The translations under genes were made by a program, and so were the position numbers. From Acidobacteriota bacterium (GTDB lineage Bacteria; Acidobacteriota; Terriglobia; Bryobacterales; Bryobacteraceae), in NCBI GenBank assembly GCA_017307505.1, contig JAFKEE010000055.1, positions 21,178 to 85,177 of the forward strand: DNA of 64,000 nucleotides. The letters run 5' to 3'. The notes under the pieces are model-generated. The model saw nothing but the letters and a program-made list of their open reading frames with translations. It was not told where the DNA came from and did not search any database. Numbering within the stretch: the first letter of the stretch is position 1; each line of letters starts with the position of its first letter. Below, piece by piece: positions 43,287 through 52,315 of this stretch.

Positions 43287-46200
43287 TCAGCCCGCCGGCG
43301 GCTTGCCCCGCCGGAAAAGTCCCCTCAGCCCGGCCAGGAACCTGGCGCCTGTGGGGGCATGCTCCACATACAGCAACCGGCCCGCGACCACCAGCTCCAC
43401 CTCCGCGCCCGCACCCGGATTGCTGAAAACCCGCAGCTTGCCGCCGATCCGCTCCGCGCGCTCCTGCATCGTGGCCAGCCCGAAGTGGCCCGCCCGGCCA
43501 TGCTCCGAAATCCCCGGCGGGATGCCCGCCCCGTTGTCCCGCACCCTGAGTTCAAGGTTCGTTCCGTAGTTCAACTCCACCTGGACCCTGGTTCCGCCTG
43601 AGTGTTGCACTGCGTTGCGTAGGGCCTCGCAGCCAATCCGGTAGATCTCATCGCGCAGAATCGGGTGCATCTGCCTGGCCTGCCCCTCCACCGCAAGCAC
43701 GATCTGCATCGACTCCGGAACCTGCGTCTCTTCCGCCGCCTGCCGCAGCCCCTCCACCAGGTCGTTCGTCTGCGTCGTGGAGGCACGCAGTTCATTCACC
43801 GCCGCGCGGCCTTCCCGCGTGGCCTGCGCCATCCAGTCGGCAAGCTTTTCCAGCGCGCTCCGCATGCGCGCGTTGTCCGCGGGATCGCTCAGTGCATCTT
43901 CGGCCACCATGCGGCTGCCCTGGATCGTCTGCAGCAGCGTATCGTGCAACTCGTGCGCGAGCCGGGTCCGTTCCCCCAGCCGTTCATCGAATCGTGCATT
44001 CAATTGCGCCGCGATCTGCCGGATCCGCAGCCGGTAGATCACCCAGATGCCGCCGAACAGCAGCAAGGCGGCGGCCACACGAAAGCCGGCTGTCTGGTAG
44101 TACGCCGGCCGGATCGAAAAGCCGAGGCTGTCGCCCGTCTCGTTCCAGAGGCCTTCCGGGTTACTGGCGATCACGCGGAAACGGTACGAGCCAGGACCCA
44201 GACGGTGGTAAAAGGCCTGGCGCCGCGGACCGGGCTCCTGCCACGCGGTATCATACCCTTCCAACAGATAACGGAACCGTACCTTCTGGGGTAAGGCCAG
44301 GCAGATAGCCGTATAGTCGATCTCGAGTTCCCTCGTGAGTGCCGGAAGTTGGAGGTCTTGCGCGGGGGGGTAGAGGCGGCGGTCCGCCAGGACCGATTCG
44401 ATGTGAACCGGGGGCGGCGAGCCCGAGGCGCCCAGCACTGCCGGGTCGACAACCTGCACGAATCGATCGGACACAAACCACATCCGGCCATCCCGCGACT
44501 GCGTCATCATCGGCGTAAACGTGGCCGGACCTGGCCGCGCTCCATCCAGCGCGTCGAAGTTCCTTACCTGCACGACAGAGTCCGGCCGCTCCCACCACCT
44601 GCTGACCTCTTCCCGGCTCAGCGTGAACAACCCGCACTCGGAGTGAACCCACAATCTGCCCTGGGCATCCGTCAACTGGGCGAAGACGGTGTCGCACGGC
44701 AGTCCATTGGCTTGCCCCAATCGCTTCGCCGTTCCATCCTTCCACCGGATCAGGCCTTGCCGGCTTGAAATCCACACCGCTCCATCCGGCTCCGCCTGCA
44801 GTTCCCGGATGGGCGCCGGCTCGCCCTTCCCGCTCTCCCGCAATGGGAATCGCTCGATCCGGCCGGCCTGGTAGCGAGCCAGGTCTCCGGATCGCAGCCC
44901 CAACCACAGCGCGCCGCCGCCCGCATCGGCCAGCCCGCGCCCGGTTGGCACGCGGCCGGACTCGAACTCCTCCACCACCCTCTCGTTCCGGATGCGCACC
45001 AGCCGTCGCGGGGGCGTGATGACTTCCGCCCAGAGATCGCCGCCGGTCGTCGTGATCATCGTCCAGACCGTGCCCAGCGACGGGCCATGCAGGCCCGGAA
45101 CCCGGCGGAAGCGGCCGTTCTCGAGAATCAGCAGGTCGCCGTCGACACCCACCCACAACCGGCCCGTGCCGTCCTCCAGCAGGGCCGTCACCCTGCGCCC
45201 CGGCAGGCCGTCGCGCGCCTGAATCGCATGGATGACGCCGTCCTGGATGTACTCGAGGGCCCTACCATTGCCAATCCAGACCTTGCCGTCTTTCGTTGCG
45301 AGGATCGAACCGGCCTTGTCCGCTTGTAGTCCCTCCCGCATGGAGTAAGTCGTAATGAGCAGGTCCCGGAACCGGTCGAGTCCGTTGGAGGTGGCGGCCC
45401 ACACGTTACCTTCCCGATCCTCGAAGAGGTCATTCACCCCGTCGCTGGACAGGCCGTCCTCCGCTCCAAAGCGTTCGACGGTTCCGTCTTTCACCCTGTA
45501 CAACCCGTGGGCCGCCGTACCCACCCACACCATGCCGGTACGGTCCATCATCAGTGCCGTGACTTCCATCCGCGCGCCCGCCGGTGCGGGCAGGATTACT
45601 CCGCGCCATAAGCCGTGCTCGCGCTTCTGCAAAGACGGCCCTGTTCCCCTGCGCTCGATTCCGGCCCAGACGGCGCCGTCCGGTCCAGTCGCCAGCGCCG
45701 TCACCCCTGCCAGGCCGGCAGCCACCGACAGCCGGTCGGCCAGGTGAACTTCAGAGAAGCCTGGCCGCCAGCGAAACAGTCCATCCGGGGTGCCACCCCA
45801 CAGATCGCCGCTGGAGTCGAGCCGCAAGGGACCCACCAGGGGGAACGGTACGCCCTCCGCCTTGCCGTGACAGCGAGCCTTGTCTCCCTCGACCTGGCAG
45901 ATCGGCCCGCTCGCCTCAGCCGGTCGCGACCGTGCAAACCACACCTTGCCGTCCGGGGTTTCCACGATGCCATTGATGTGCCCTCGCCCCGTCCTGTAGT
46001 TCCAAAGCGCGCCGTTTCTCCATCGCGCCAATCCGACGGGCGTGCCAATCCAAAGTGTTCCGTCCCTGGTGCCAAGCAGAGTATTGATGCTGGGATTCGA
46101 GAGCTGTTGATCCGCCGGCGGCTCCCAGCGGACAAACCGCTGTCCGTCGAAGCGCAGCAACCCGGCGCCCGTCCCTATCCACAGGTACCCGTCGGCGGTC

Positions 46201-46433
46201 TGTGCAATCGCGGTGGGGCTCGCGCCGAAGGCCCCATCCTCAATCCGCCATGCCGTGTGGCCGTACTGCGTCAGGTGCCGGTTCGGATTGAGCGCGAAGC
46301 CGGGAGCCTGGCCCAGAGCCAGCAGGCACAGGCATGCAAACGCTCTTCTGCCCAGCGGAATCAGCCTTCCTCCGGAGTGGCCGCCTCCACCGCCTGGCGC
46401 CGGGTCCGGTTGATGTCTCAGATGCACCGTCAA
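43287..46433 (-). CDS. Beta-propeller (Reg_prop/Y_Y_Y) sensor histidine kinase
   Basis: The 1,048-residue kinase has a signal/anchor near residues 30-45. About a dozen Reg_prop repeats follow (typical WIGTGAGLLRFDGQRFVRWE, GNVWAATSNGLDRFRD), forming two periplasmic propellers, then a Y_Y_Y domain (FRYLLEGYDTAWQEPGPRRQ) and a membrane helix (VAAALLLFGGIWVIYRLRI). A HisKA_3 domain has the phospho-acceptor His830 in HELHDTLLQ, and the HATPase has N-box CEALRNAVQHSG and G-boxes RVRDNGAGIP and GLATMQERAE. Relatives sense extracellular saccharides in Bacteroidetes. Its start overlaps the regulator's stop by four bases. Confidence 0.9.
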   Translation of the reverse strand: MTVHLRHQPDPAPGGGGGHSGGRLIPLGRRAFACLCLLALGQAPGFALNPNRHLTQYGHTAWRIEDGAFGASPTAIAQTADGYLWIGTGAGLLRFDGQRFVRWEPPADQQLSNPSINTLLGTRDGTLWIGTPVGLARWRNGALWNYRTGRGHINGIVETPDGKVWFARSRPAEASGPICQVEGDKARCHGKAEGVPFPLVGPLRLDSSGDLWGGTPDGLFRWRPGFSEVHLADRLSVAAGLAGVTALATGPDGAVWAGIERRGTGPSLQKREHGLWRGVILPAPAGARMEVTALMMDRTGMVWVGTAAHGLYRVKDGTVERFGAEDGLSSDGVNDLFEDREGNVWAATSNGLDRFRDLLITTYSMREGLQADKAGSILATKDGKVWIGNGRALEYIQDGVIHAIQARDGLPGRRVTALLEDGTGRLWVGVDGDLLILENGRFRRVPGLHGPSLGTVWTMITTTGGDLWAEVITPPRRLVRIRNERVVEEFESGRVPTGRGLADAGGGALWLGLRSGDLARYQAGRIERFPLRESGKGEPAPIRELQAEPDGAVWISSRQGLIRWKDGTAKRLGQANGLPCDTVFAQLTDAQGRLWVHSECGLFTLSREEVSRWWERPDSVVQVRNFDALDGARPGPATFTPMMTQSRDGRMWFVSDRFVQVVDPAVLGASGSPPPVHIESVLADRRLYPPAQDLQLPALTRELEIDYTAICLALPQKVRFRYLLEGYDTAWQEPGPRRQAFYHRLGPGSYRFRVIASNPEGLWNETGDSLGFSIRPAYYQTAGFRVAAALLLFGGIWVIYRLRIRQIAAQLNARFDERLGERTRLAHELHDTLLQTIQGSRMVAEDALSDPADNARMRSALEKLADWMAQATREGRAAVNELRASTTQTNDLVEGLRQAAEETQVPESMQIVLAVEGQARQMHPILRDEIYRIGCEALRNAVQHSGGTRVQVELNYGTNLELRVRDNGAGIPPGISEHGRAGHFGLATMQERAERIGGKLRVFSNPGAGAEVELVVAGRLLYVEHAPTGARFLAGLRGLFRRGKPPAG

Positions 46434-47059
46434 TCCGTCAGCAGCCCGCGTTTTAGTGCAATGGCAACGGCATGAGTACGGTCGTTGGCGCTCAGTTTCT
46501 CCACCAGATTCCTCACGTGGAAATTCACCGTCGTCTCTGAAATGTGCAGCACCGCCGCGATCTCCTTGTTCCGATTGCCGTCGCGGATCAAACGCAGCAC
46601 TTCCAGTTCCCGGTCCGTAACGTGCTCGTCGCCCAGATACTCCGCCAGCCGCGCAGCCACTTCCGGCGGCACATGCCGCTGCCCCGCGTGAACCGTTCGG
46701 ATGGCGTTGATCAGTTCATGGTTGGGGGAACTCTTCAGCAGGTAGGCCGCAGCTCCGGCCCGCAGCGCCCTGCCAATCTCGCCGTCGCCCTCCGAGGTGG
46801 TCAGCATGATGACGCGCGCATCGGGAAATTCAGCCCGGATCGTGATCAGGGCGTCGATTCCGGTTTCGCCCTGCAGTCTCACATCCATCAGGATGATGTC
46901 TGGCCGGTGGATCCGGTGGAGTTCAGCCGCTTCTTTCGCGCTGGCGGCGTTGCCGACCAGGACCATATCGGGCTGGGAACGCAGGATCGTGGCGAGCCCC
47001 TCCCGGTAGATGGGATGGTCCTCCACGCTCAGGATGCGGATTGACTTCTCTGCTTCCAT
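46430..47059 (-). CDS. NarL/FixJ (LuxR)-family response regulator
   Basis: The 209-residue protein has a receiver domain (ILSVEDHPIYREGLATILRS; phospho-acceptor in IILMDVRLQGETG; TTSEGDGEI and YLLKSS). A LuxR-type helix-turn-helix follows (TDRELEVLRLIRDGNRNKEI, HISETTVNFHVRNLVEKL). It precedes and is translationally coupled to the propeller kinase, its evident partner. A dyad TAAGTT-T-AACTTA at 47134-47146 lies 75 bases upstream of its start and may be its own site. Confidence 0.92.
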   Translation of the reverse strand: MEAEKSIRILSVEDHPIYREGLATILRSQPDMVLVGNAASAKEAAELHRIHRPDIILMDVRLQGETGIDALITIRAEFPDARVIMLTTSEGDGEIGRALRAGAAAYLLKSSPNHELINAIRTVHAGQRHVPPEVAARLAEYLGDEHVTDRELEVLRLIRDGNRNKEIAAVLHISETTVNFHVRNLVEKLSANDRTHAVAIALKRGLLTD

Positions 47060-47586
47060 TGGCTGCCAGGGTTGCGCATTTTGGGAGTGTGCGGCGCGAA
47101 CCCAGAGGACATGGCTGGATGCCGCATGAAGATTAAGTTTAACTTACCAAACAGTCAAGTATCGCACCAAGGCGTCGAAACACCGAAGATCCGTCAGTTT
47201 ACTCTCTCCGGAGGTCCCCACCAGCTTTCACAGGCTGGCACGTTCGCTGAACCCGGTTTCAGCTGAACATCTATCGGTCCACCCCGCATCCTTTACTTTA
47301 AAGGTGTGTCGATTTTGCTCGAGTAATCCGAATTTGGCTATCGTTGGATAGTAAGAATTGTCCTATGTCAACCTACTGGAAACCCCTCTGTCAGCCTAGC
47401 GTTTGATTGTCACACTTTCATGAATTCGATCACTAGCGCTATCAAGCACATGCACACGATCTATGGATTACAGTATTGACCGCCCACAACATATTGGGGT
47501 ATTGTTTCGAGTGCCCCCTGACGATTTCAGCGTCCACTGAACCGCTTGCCGGGGCGCATTGTTCACTAAAAAACAAGGAGCCACCG
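47060..47586. other. 527-base divergent intergenic region before nrdJ
   Basis: I see no gene here. The region is AT-rich compared with its neighbours. It holds several dyads: TAAGTT-T-AACTTA (47134-47146), hairpins CCAGC...GCTGG (47221-47238) and GCTGAA-CCCGGT-TTCAGC (47246-47263), and CCTTTA-CTT-TAAAGG (47290-47304). Two NrdR-box-like sites follow. It must contain the promoters of the response regulator (minus) and nrdJ (plus). I looked for a cobalamin riboswitch because NrdJ needs B12, but found no recognisable B12-box. Confidence 0.6.
47454..47499. promoter_or_regulatory. Two NrdR-box-like sites upstream of nrdJ
   Basis: CCACAACATATTGGGG (47484-47499) matches 12 of 16 positions of the NrdR box ACACWATATATWGTGT. 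ACACGATCTATGGATT (47454-47469) matches 11 of 16. Their starts are 30 bases apart, close to the 31-base phasing of NrdR tandem boxes. They end 87 bases before the nrdJ start. No nrdR gene is in the window. Confidence 0.4.
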
Positions 47587-50433
47587 ATGGGCCAGCTAAG
47601 CGTGGACTTGAGCGCTCACATCAAAACTTTTCGCCGCAATTTGCGGAAGGAGGAACGGAACGGACTCAGCTTCCCCCGCTATTTCACTGCCAGGTTGGAG
47701 GCGGGCAAAACACCTTATGACGAGGTGAAGTGGGAGCTCCGGACCGCGACCATCGGCAACGACAAGGGCGCGATGATCTTCGAGCAAAAAGACATCGAAG
47801 TGCCCGCGGATTGGTCTCAAACCGCCACTAACATCGTTGCTTCCAAGTACTTCCATGGCAAGATGGGCACCCCCGAGCGGGAGCGTTCGGTCGCCCAGTT
47901 GATCCATCGTGTGGTCGACACCATCAGCGAGTGGGGGATCGAGGGCCGCTACTTCCGCTCCCTCGAGGACGCTGCCAATTTCCGGAACGAACTGGCGCAT
48001 CTGATGCTGACCCAGAAGGCCTGTTTCAACTCCCCCGTCTGGTTCAACGTTGGCGTAAAAGAAGAGAATCGCGGCTACGGCTGGTATTACGACGAATCCA
48101 CCGATTCGATCAACAAGCTCGATAAATCGAACCACCGGCCCCAGTGCTCCGCCTGTTTTATCAACTCCGTTCAGGATTCGCTCGAGTCGATTCTCGATCT
48201 CGCGAAGACGGAGGGCATGCTCTTCAAGTGGGGCTCCGGCACCGGCACCAACCTCTCCACCCTGCGCGAAGAGAACGGCCTGCTGTGGGGCGGTGGCCGC
48301 GCCTCCGGCCCGCTCAGCTTCATGAAGGGTTTCGACGCCTTCGCCGGCGTCATCAAGTCGGGCGGCAAGACGCGCCGCGCGGCCAAGATGGTCATTCTGA
48401 ACGCTGAACACCCCGACGTTGAACAATTCATCTGGTGTAAGGCAAAGGAAGAGCGCAAGGCCCACACGCTCATCGACGCAGGCTACGACCAGTCGCTCGA
48501 CGGCGAAGCCTACGCCTCCATCTTCTTCCAGAACGCCAACAACAGCGTTCGCGCCACCGACAACTTCATGCAGTCCGTCGTCGAAGACTCAGACTGGTGG
48601 ACCAAGTCCGTGGTGAGCGGCGAAAATATTCGCAAGTTCCGCGGGCGTGATCTCATGCGCTCCATCGCCGAAGCCACCTGGCAGTGCGGCGATCCGGGCA
48701 TGCAGTTCGACACCACCATCAATAAGTGGCACACGTCGAAGAACACCGCCCGCATCAATGCTTCGAACCCCTGTTCGGAGTACATGTTCCTGGACGACTC
48801 GGCCTGCAACCTGGCCTCGCTGAACCTGATGAAGTTTGTCAGCGCCGGCGGCACCTTTGACGTGGAAGCGTTCCGTCATGCCGTCGACACCGTCATCCTG
48901 GCTCAGGAGATCCTGGTCGACAGCGCCAGCTATCCCACCGAAAAGATCGCGCGCAACTCCCACGACTATCGCCCGCTGGGCCTCGGCTATGCCAATCTCG
49001 GCTCGCTGCTGATGTCCATGGGTGTACCGTATGACAGCGACCAGGGCCGTGCCTGGGCCGGCGCCATCACCGCGGTGATGTGCGGCCAGTCCTACCTCAC
49101 CAGCGCCCGCATTGCTGAGGTCGTCGGTCCGTGCCCCGGCTACCCCATCAACGAGGAGCCCTTCCTCGACGTCATCAAAATGCACGGCGATCAGGTGAAC
49201 GGCATCGATTCCAAGCTGGTGCCCCCGGCCCTCTTCCAGGCCGCTCACGACACCTGGAAGCAGGCCTACGAACTCGGCCAGAAGACCGGCTACCGCAACG
49301 CCCAGACCACGGTTATCGCGCCCACCGGCACCATCGGCTTCATGATGGATTGCGACACCACCGGCGTCGAGCCCGACCTCGCCCTGGTGAAGTACAAGAA
49401 GCTCGTCGGCGGCGGCGTCATCAAGATCGTCAACAACACCGTTCCGTCCGCGTTGATCCGCCTCGGCTATTCGCCGGAACAGGTGGAGAAGATCGTCGCC
49501 CACATCGACACCACCGGCTCCATTGAAGGCGCGCCCGAACTCAAGGCGGAGCACCTGCCCGTGTTCGACTGCTCTTTCAAGGCGCCCAAGGGCACGCGCT
49601 TCATCCACCACATGGGCCACATCCGGATGATGGCTGCGGTTCAACCGTTCATCTCCGGCGCCATCTCCAAGACCATCAACATGCCCGAGGAGTCCTCCGT
49701 CGAGGACATCATGGGCGCCTACATCGAAAGCTGGAAGCTCGGACTGAAAGCGGTGGCCATCTATCGCGATGGTTCGAAGCGGGTCCAGCCGCTCAGCTCC
49801 GGCAGCGGCAAGGGCGAAAAGAAGTCCGCCGCCTCGCAGGCAGCCGTGCCTGCCCCCGCTCCTGCACGCGTAGAAGAACGCATCGTCTACCGTCCGCTGC
49901 GCAGGAAGCTGCCCGACGAACGGCAGTCCATCACCCATAAGTTCTCCATCGCCGGCCACGAAGGCTACATCACGGTGGGCATGTTCGAAGACGGGACGCC
50001 CGGCGAACTGTTCATCACGATGGCGAAGGAAGGCTCCACCATCTCGGGCCTCATGGATAGCTTCGCCACCACGGTCAGCTACGCCCTGCAGTACGGTGTC
50101 CCTGTCCAGTTCTTTGTGGACAAGTTCAGCCATGTCCGGTTCGAGCCCTCCGGCTACACCGGCAACCCGAACATCCCGTACGCCAAGTCCATCATGGACT
50201 ACATCTTCCGCTGGCTCGCCCTGAAGTTCATCGGGCCGAACACGGTGGAAAACGAAGCGGGCGTCAGCACGAAGCTGCGGCCCACGGAACCGGAACCGCA
50301 GCAGAAACTGCAGTTCTCCCCCGCTGATGGCATGCAGGATGCTCCTGCCTGCTCCGAATGCGGCGGCCTGATGACCCGCAACGGTTCGTGCTACAAGTGC
50401 GAGAACTGCGGCGGCACCTCCGGCTGCTCTTAA
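47587..50433 (+). CDS. nrdJ: Vitamin B12-dependent (class II) ribonucleotide reductase NrdJ
   Basis: The 948-residue enzyme reduces ribonucleotides with adenosylcobalamin. Visible signatures are the first active-site cysteine in QCSACFINSVQDSLESI, the substrate loop in FKWGSGTGTNLSTLREE, the catalytic stretch NASNPCSEYMFLDDSACNLA, and the phosphate-binding PTGTIGFMMDCDTTGVEP. A C-terminal cysteine pair region reads CSECGG...CYKCENCGG. AAGGAG lies seven bases before the ATG at 47587. An upstream ATG at 47476 would add 37 residues with no family match, so it is rejected. A strong hairpin follows the stop. NrdJ works with or without oxygen. Confidence 0.95.
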   Translation: MGQLSVDLSAHIKTFRRNLRKEERNGLSFPRYFTARLEAGKTPYDEVKWELRTATIGNDKGAMIFEQKDIEVPADWSQTATNIVASKYFHGKMGTPERERSVAQLIHRVVDTISEWGIEGRYFRSLEDAANFRNELAHLMLTQKACFNSPVWFNVGVKEENRGYGWYYDESTDSINKLDKSNHRPQCSACFINSVQDSLESILDLAKTEGMLFKWGSGTGTNLSTLREENGLLWGGGRASGPLSFMKGFDAFAGVIKSGGKTRRAAKMVILNAEHPDVEQFIWCKAKEERKAHTLIDAGYDQSLDGEAYASIFFQNANNSVRATDNFMQSVVEDSDWWTKSVVSGENIRKFRGRDLMRSIAEATWQCGDPGMQFDTTINKWHTSKNTARINASNPCSEYMFLDDSACNLASLNLMKFVSAGGTFDVEAFRHAVDTVILAQEILVDSASYPTEKIARNSHDYRPLGLGYANLGSLLMSMGVPYDSDQGRAWAGAITAVMCGQSYLTSARIAEVVGPCPGYPINEEPFLDVIKMHGDQVNGIDSKLVPPALFQAAHDTWKQAYELGQKTGYRNAQTTVIAPTGTIGFMMDCDTTGVEPDLALVKYKKLVGGGVIKIVNNTVPSALIRLGYSPEQVEKIVAHIDTTGSIEGAPELKAEHLPVFDCSFKAPKGTRFIHHMGHIRMMAAVQPFISGAISKTINMPEESSVEDIMGAYIESWKLGLKAVAIYRDGSKRVQPLSSGSGKGEKKSAASQAAVPAPAPARVEERIVYRPLRRKLPDERQSITHKFSIAGHEGYITVGMFEDGTPGELFITMAKEGSTISGLMDSFATTVSYALQYGVPVQFFVDKFSHVRFEPSGYTGNPNIPYAKSIMDYIFRWLALKFIGPNTVENEAGVSTKLRPTEPEPQQKLQFSPADGMQDAPACSECGGLMTRNGSCYKCENCGGTSGCS

Positions 50434-50447
50434 GTTCCAGTCCAAAA

Positions 50448-50477
50448 GGGGAGCCGTCCGGTCCCGGCCGGCTCCCC
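50448..50477 (+). terminator. Strong hairpin after nrdJ
   Basis: GGGGAGCCG (50448-50456) and CGGCTCCCC (50469-50477) form a perfect 9-base stem starting 15 bases after the nrdJ stop. There is no T-tract, so it may end transcription with help or protect the 3' end. Confidence 0.5.
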
Positions 50478-50653
50478 AGCCTTCCGCCCGGTCGTTCCCC
50501 TCGTCTCTTTCCCTCCACTCTCCGTTCGAACGCGATCTCCCGCGACCATCTCGGATTCCTGTCGCCATTCCCCCCACCCAAGCATCCAACCTCTCAACGA
50601 ATACTGGAATGCTTGCCCGTCCGTGAAGCACTCCCTTGGAAGGAACCTACCGA

Positions 50654-51670
50654 ATGAAAGCCAGATTTGTAGAAGTGCCGAAAGCAGGCGGGCCCCTGAC
50701 CGTAGTCAGCCGGGAAATCCCGGCCCCGGGAGCCGGCGAAGTGAGAGTGCGCGTTCAGGCCTGCGGCGTCTGTCACAGCGATTCCATTACCGTTGCCGGC
50801 GCCTTGCCCTTCATCCAATATCCCCGCGTGCCCGGTCACGAGATCGTCGGAATCGTGGACCAGGTAGGCGCTGACGTGCCTCAGTGGAGCGTCGGCCAGC
50901 GCGTCGGCATCGGCTGGTATGGCGGCCACTGTGGACGTTGTGAACCCTGCCGGCGCGGCGACCACGTCGCCTGCCGCAACGCCTCGATCCCCGGCATCAC
51001 CTACGACGGCGGTTACGCCGACTACGTGGTGGCCCCCGCGGAAGCACTCGCGGCCGTCCCCGACTCCCTCGCCAGCGCCGAAGCCGCCCCTCTCCTCTGC
51101 GCCGGCATCACGACCTTCAATTCGCTGCGCAACACCGGAGCGCGTCCGCCCGACACCGTCGCCATCCTCGGCATGGGCGGACTCGGCCACCTCGGTGTCC
51201 AGTTCGCCGCGAAGATGGGCTTCAACACGGTCGCCATCGCCCGCGGAGCTGATAAAGAGAAGTTCGCCCGCGAACTCGGCGCCCGCCACTACATCGACAG
51301 CACCACCTCCGATGTGGCCGCGGCCCTCCAGAAACTGGGCGGCGCTCGCGTGATCCTCGCCACGGTCACCGACGCCGACGCGATGTCCGCCGCCATCGGC
51401 GGCCTCGGCTATCAGGGCGAATTCGTAATCCTTGGCGTGCCCGGCAAGCCGGTCCAGGCCTCTGTGCTCGGGCTCGTCCTGCAGCGCCAGTCCATCCGCG
51501 GCTGGCCCAGCGGCACCTCCATCGACTCCGAGGACACCCTCAAGTTCAGTGAGATCAGCGGCGTCCTGCCCTTGATCGAAAAGTACCCTCTCGATAAGGC
51601 CGCTGAAGCCTACGACCGCATGATGGGCGGCAAAGCGCGCTTCCGGGTTGTCCTGGAGACCGGAGCCTGA
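50654..51670 (+). CDS. Zinc-dependent alcohol dehydrogenase (MDR family)
   Basis: The 338-residue protein has catalytic-zinc residues in ACGVCHSD (Cys40) and PGHEIVGIV. Four structural-zinc cysteines lie in HCGRCEPCRRGDHVAC, and the Rossmann motif is AILGMGGLGHLGVQFA. It matches the bacterial AdhA/cinnamyl-alcohol-dehydrogenase-like branch and uses NAD(P)H. AAGGA precedes the ATG at 50654; an in-frame start at 50636 lacks such a site. The gene is flanked by two hairpin terminators and so appears monocistronic. Confidence 0.9.
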   Translation: MKARFVEVPKAGGPLTVVSREIPAPGAGEVRVRVQACGVCHSDSITVAGALPFIQYPRVPGHEIVGIVDQVGADVPQWSVGQRVGIGWYGGHCGRCEPCRRGDHVACRNASIPGITYDGGYADYVVAPAEALAAVPDSLASAEAAPLLCAGITTFNSLRNTGARPPDTVAILGMGGLGHLGVQFAAKMGFNTVAIARGADKEKFARELGARHYIDSTTSDVAAALQKLGGARVILATVTDADAMSAAIGGLGYQGEFVILGVPGKPVQASVLGLVLQRQSIRGWPSGTSIDSEDTLKFSEISGVLPLIEKYPLDKAAEAYDRMMGGKARFRVVLETGA

Positions 51671-51692
51671 CCGGACTGGCCCGGCGAAAGAA

Positions 51693-51715
51693 GGGGGGCG
51701 GCCTCCGCGCCCCCC
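51693..51715 (+). terminator. GC-rich hairpin after the alcohol dehydrogenase gene
   Basis: GGGGGGCG (51693-51700) and CGCCCCCC (51708-51715) form a perfect 8-base stem with a 7-base loop, 22 bases after the stop at 51670. It has no T-tract. It also lies just 18 bases before the dinB-like ATG. Confidence 0.45.
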
Positions 51716-51733
51716 AACCTGGGAGACTCAGTC

Positions 51734-52210
51734 ATGGCTCAACTGGACGATTCCTCACTTCGCACACACCTGGACAACCTGCTGCGCATGGAAGGCGCGC
51801 ACCTCTCCTTCGATGACGCGGTAGCAGACTTCCCGTCGGCCCTGCGCGGCGCAAAACCGCCCGGCGCACCGCATTCAGCCTGGGAGCTGCTCGAACATCT
51901 GCGCCTGGCTCAGGAAGATATTCTCGATTTCAGCCGCAATCCCGCCTACGTGGACAGAACCTTCCCCGATGACTATTGGCCGGCCTCAGCGGAACCACCA
52001 GGCGAGGAAGCGTGGCAGCAGTCCGTACAACAGTTCCAGCAGGATCTCGCCGCCATGCGCGGCCTCATCGCGGATCCCGCACAGGACCTCTTCACACCAT
52101 TACCCCACGGCACGGGCCAGACCTTGCTCCGCGAAGCCCTGCTTGTGGCGGACCACAACTCCTACCACCTCGGCCAGTTCGTCTTTCTCCGTAAGCTGCT
52201 GCAAGCCTGA
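51734..52210 (+). CDS. DinB/YfiT-like metal-binding helical protein
   Basis: The 158-residue four-helix protein shows the family's metal-ligand pattern: HSAWELLEHLRLAQEDIL in the second helix and DHNSYHLGQFVFLRKL near the C-terminus. DinB-like proteins include bacillithiol or mycothiol transferases and many uncharacterised members. GGGAG lies upstream of the ATG. Nothing in the neighbourhood fixes its substrate. Confidence 0.85.
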   Translation: MAQLDDSSLRTHLDNLLRMEGAHLSFDDAVADFPSALRGAKPPGAPHSAWELLEHLRLAQEDILDFSRNPAYVDRTFPDDYWPASAEPPGEEAWQQSVQQFQQDLAAMRGLIADPAQDLFTPLPHGTGQTLLREALLVADHNSYHLGQFVFLRKLLQA

Positions 52211-52315
52211 GCGGCCCCGGGCGCCGCTTTCAACCCGAAGCCGTTCGGCCTGTCACTTCCGGACTGGATGATCTACGGATCCGCCAAGCCCGGATCGCCC
52301 CGGATTCGGGCAACG

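Noticed and set aside
47060..47586. Cobalamin riboswitch in the nrdJ leader
   Set aside because: It would fit a B12-dependent enzyme, but I could not find the conserved B12-box or the expected core helices.
48589..50631. Minus-strand frame of 680 codons opposite nrdJ
   Set aside because: nrdJ is unambiguous on the plus strand; the antisense translation is rich in Asp, Gly, His and Val with no motif.
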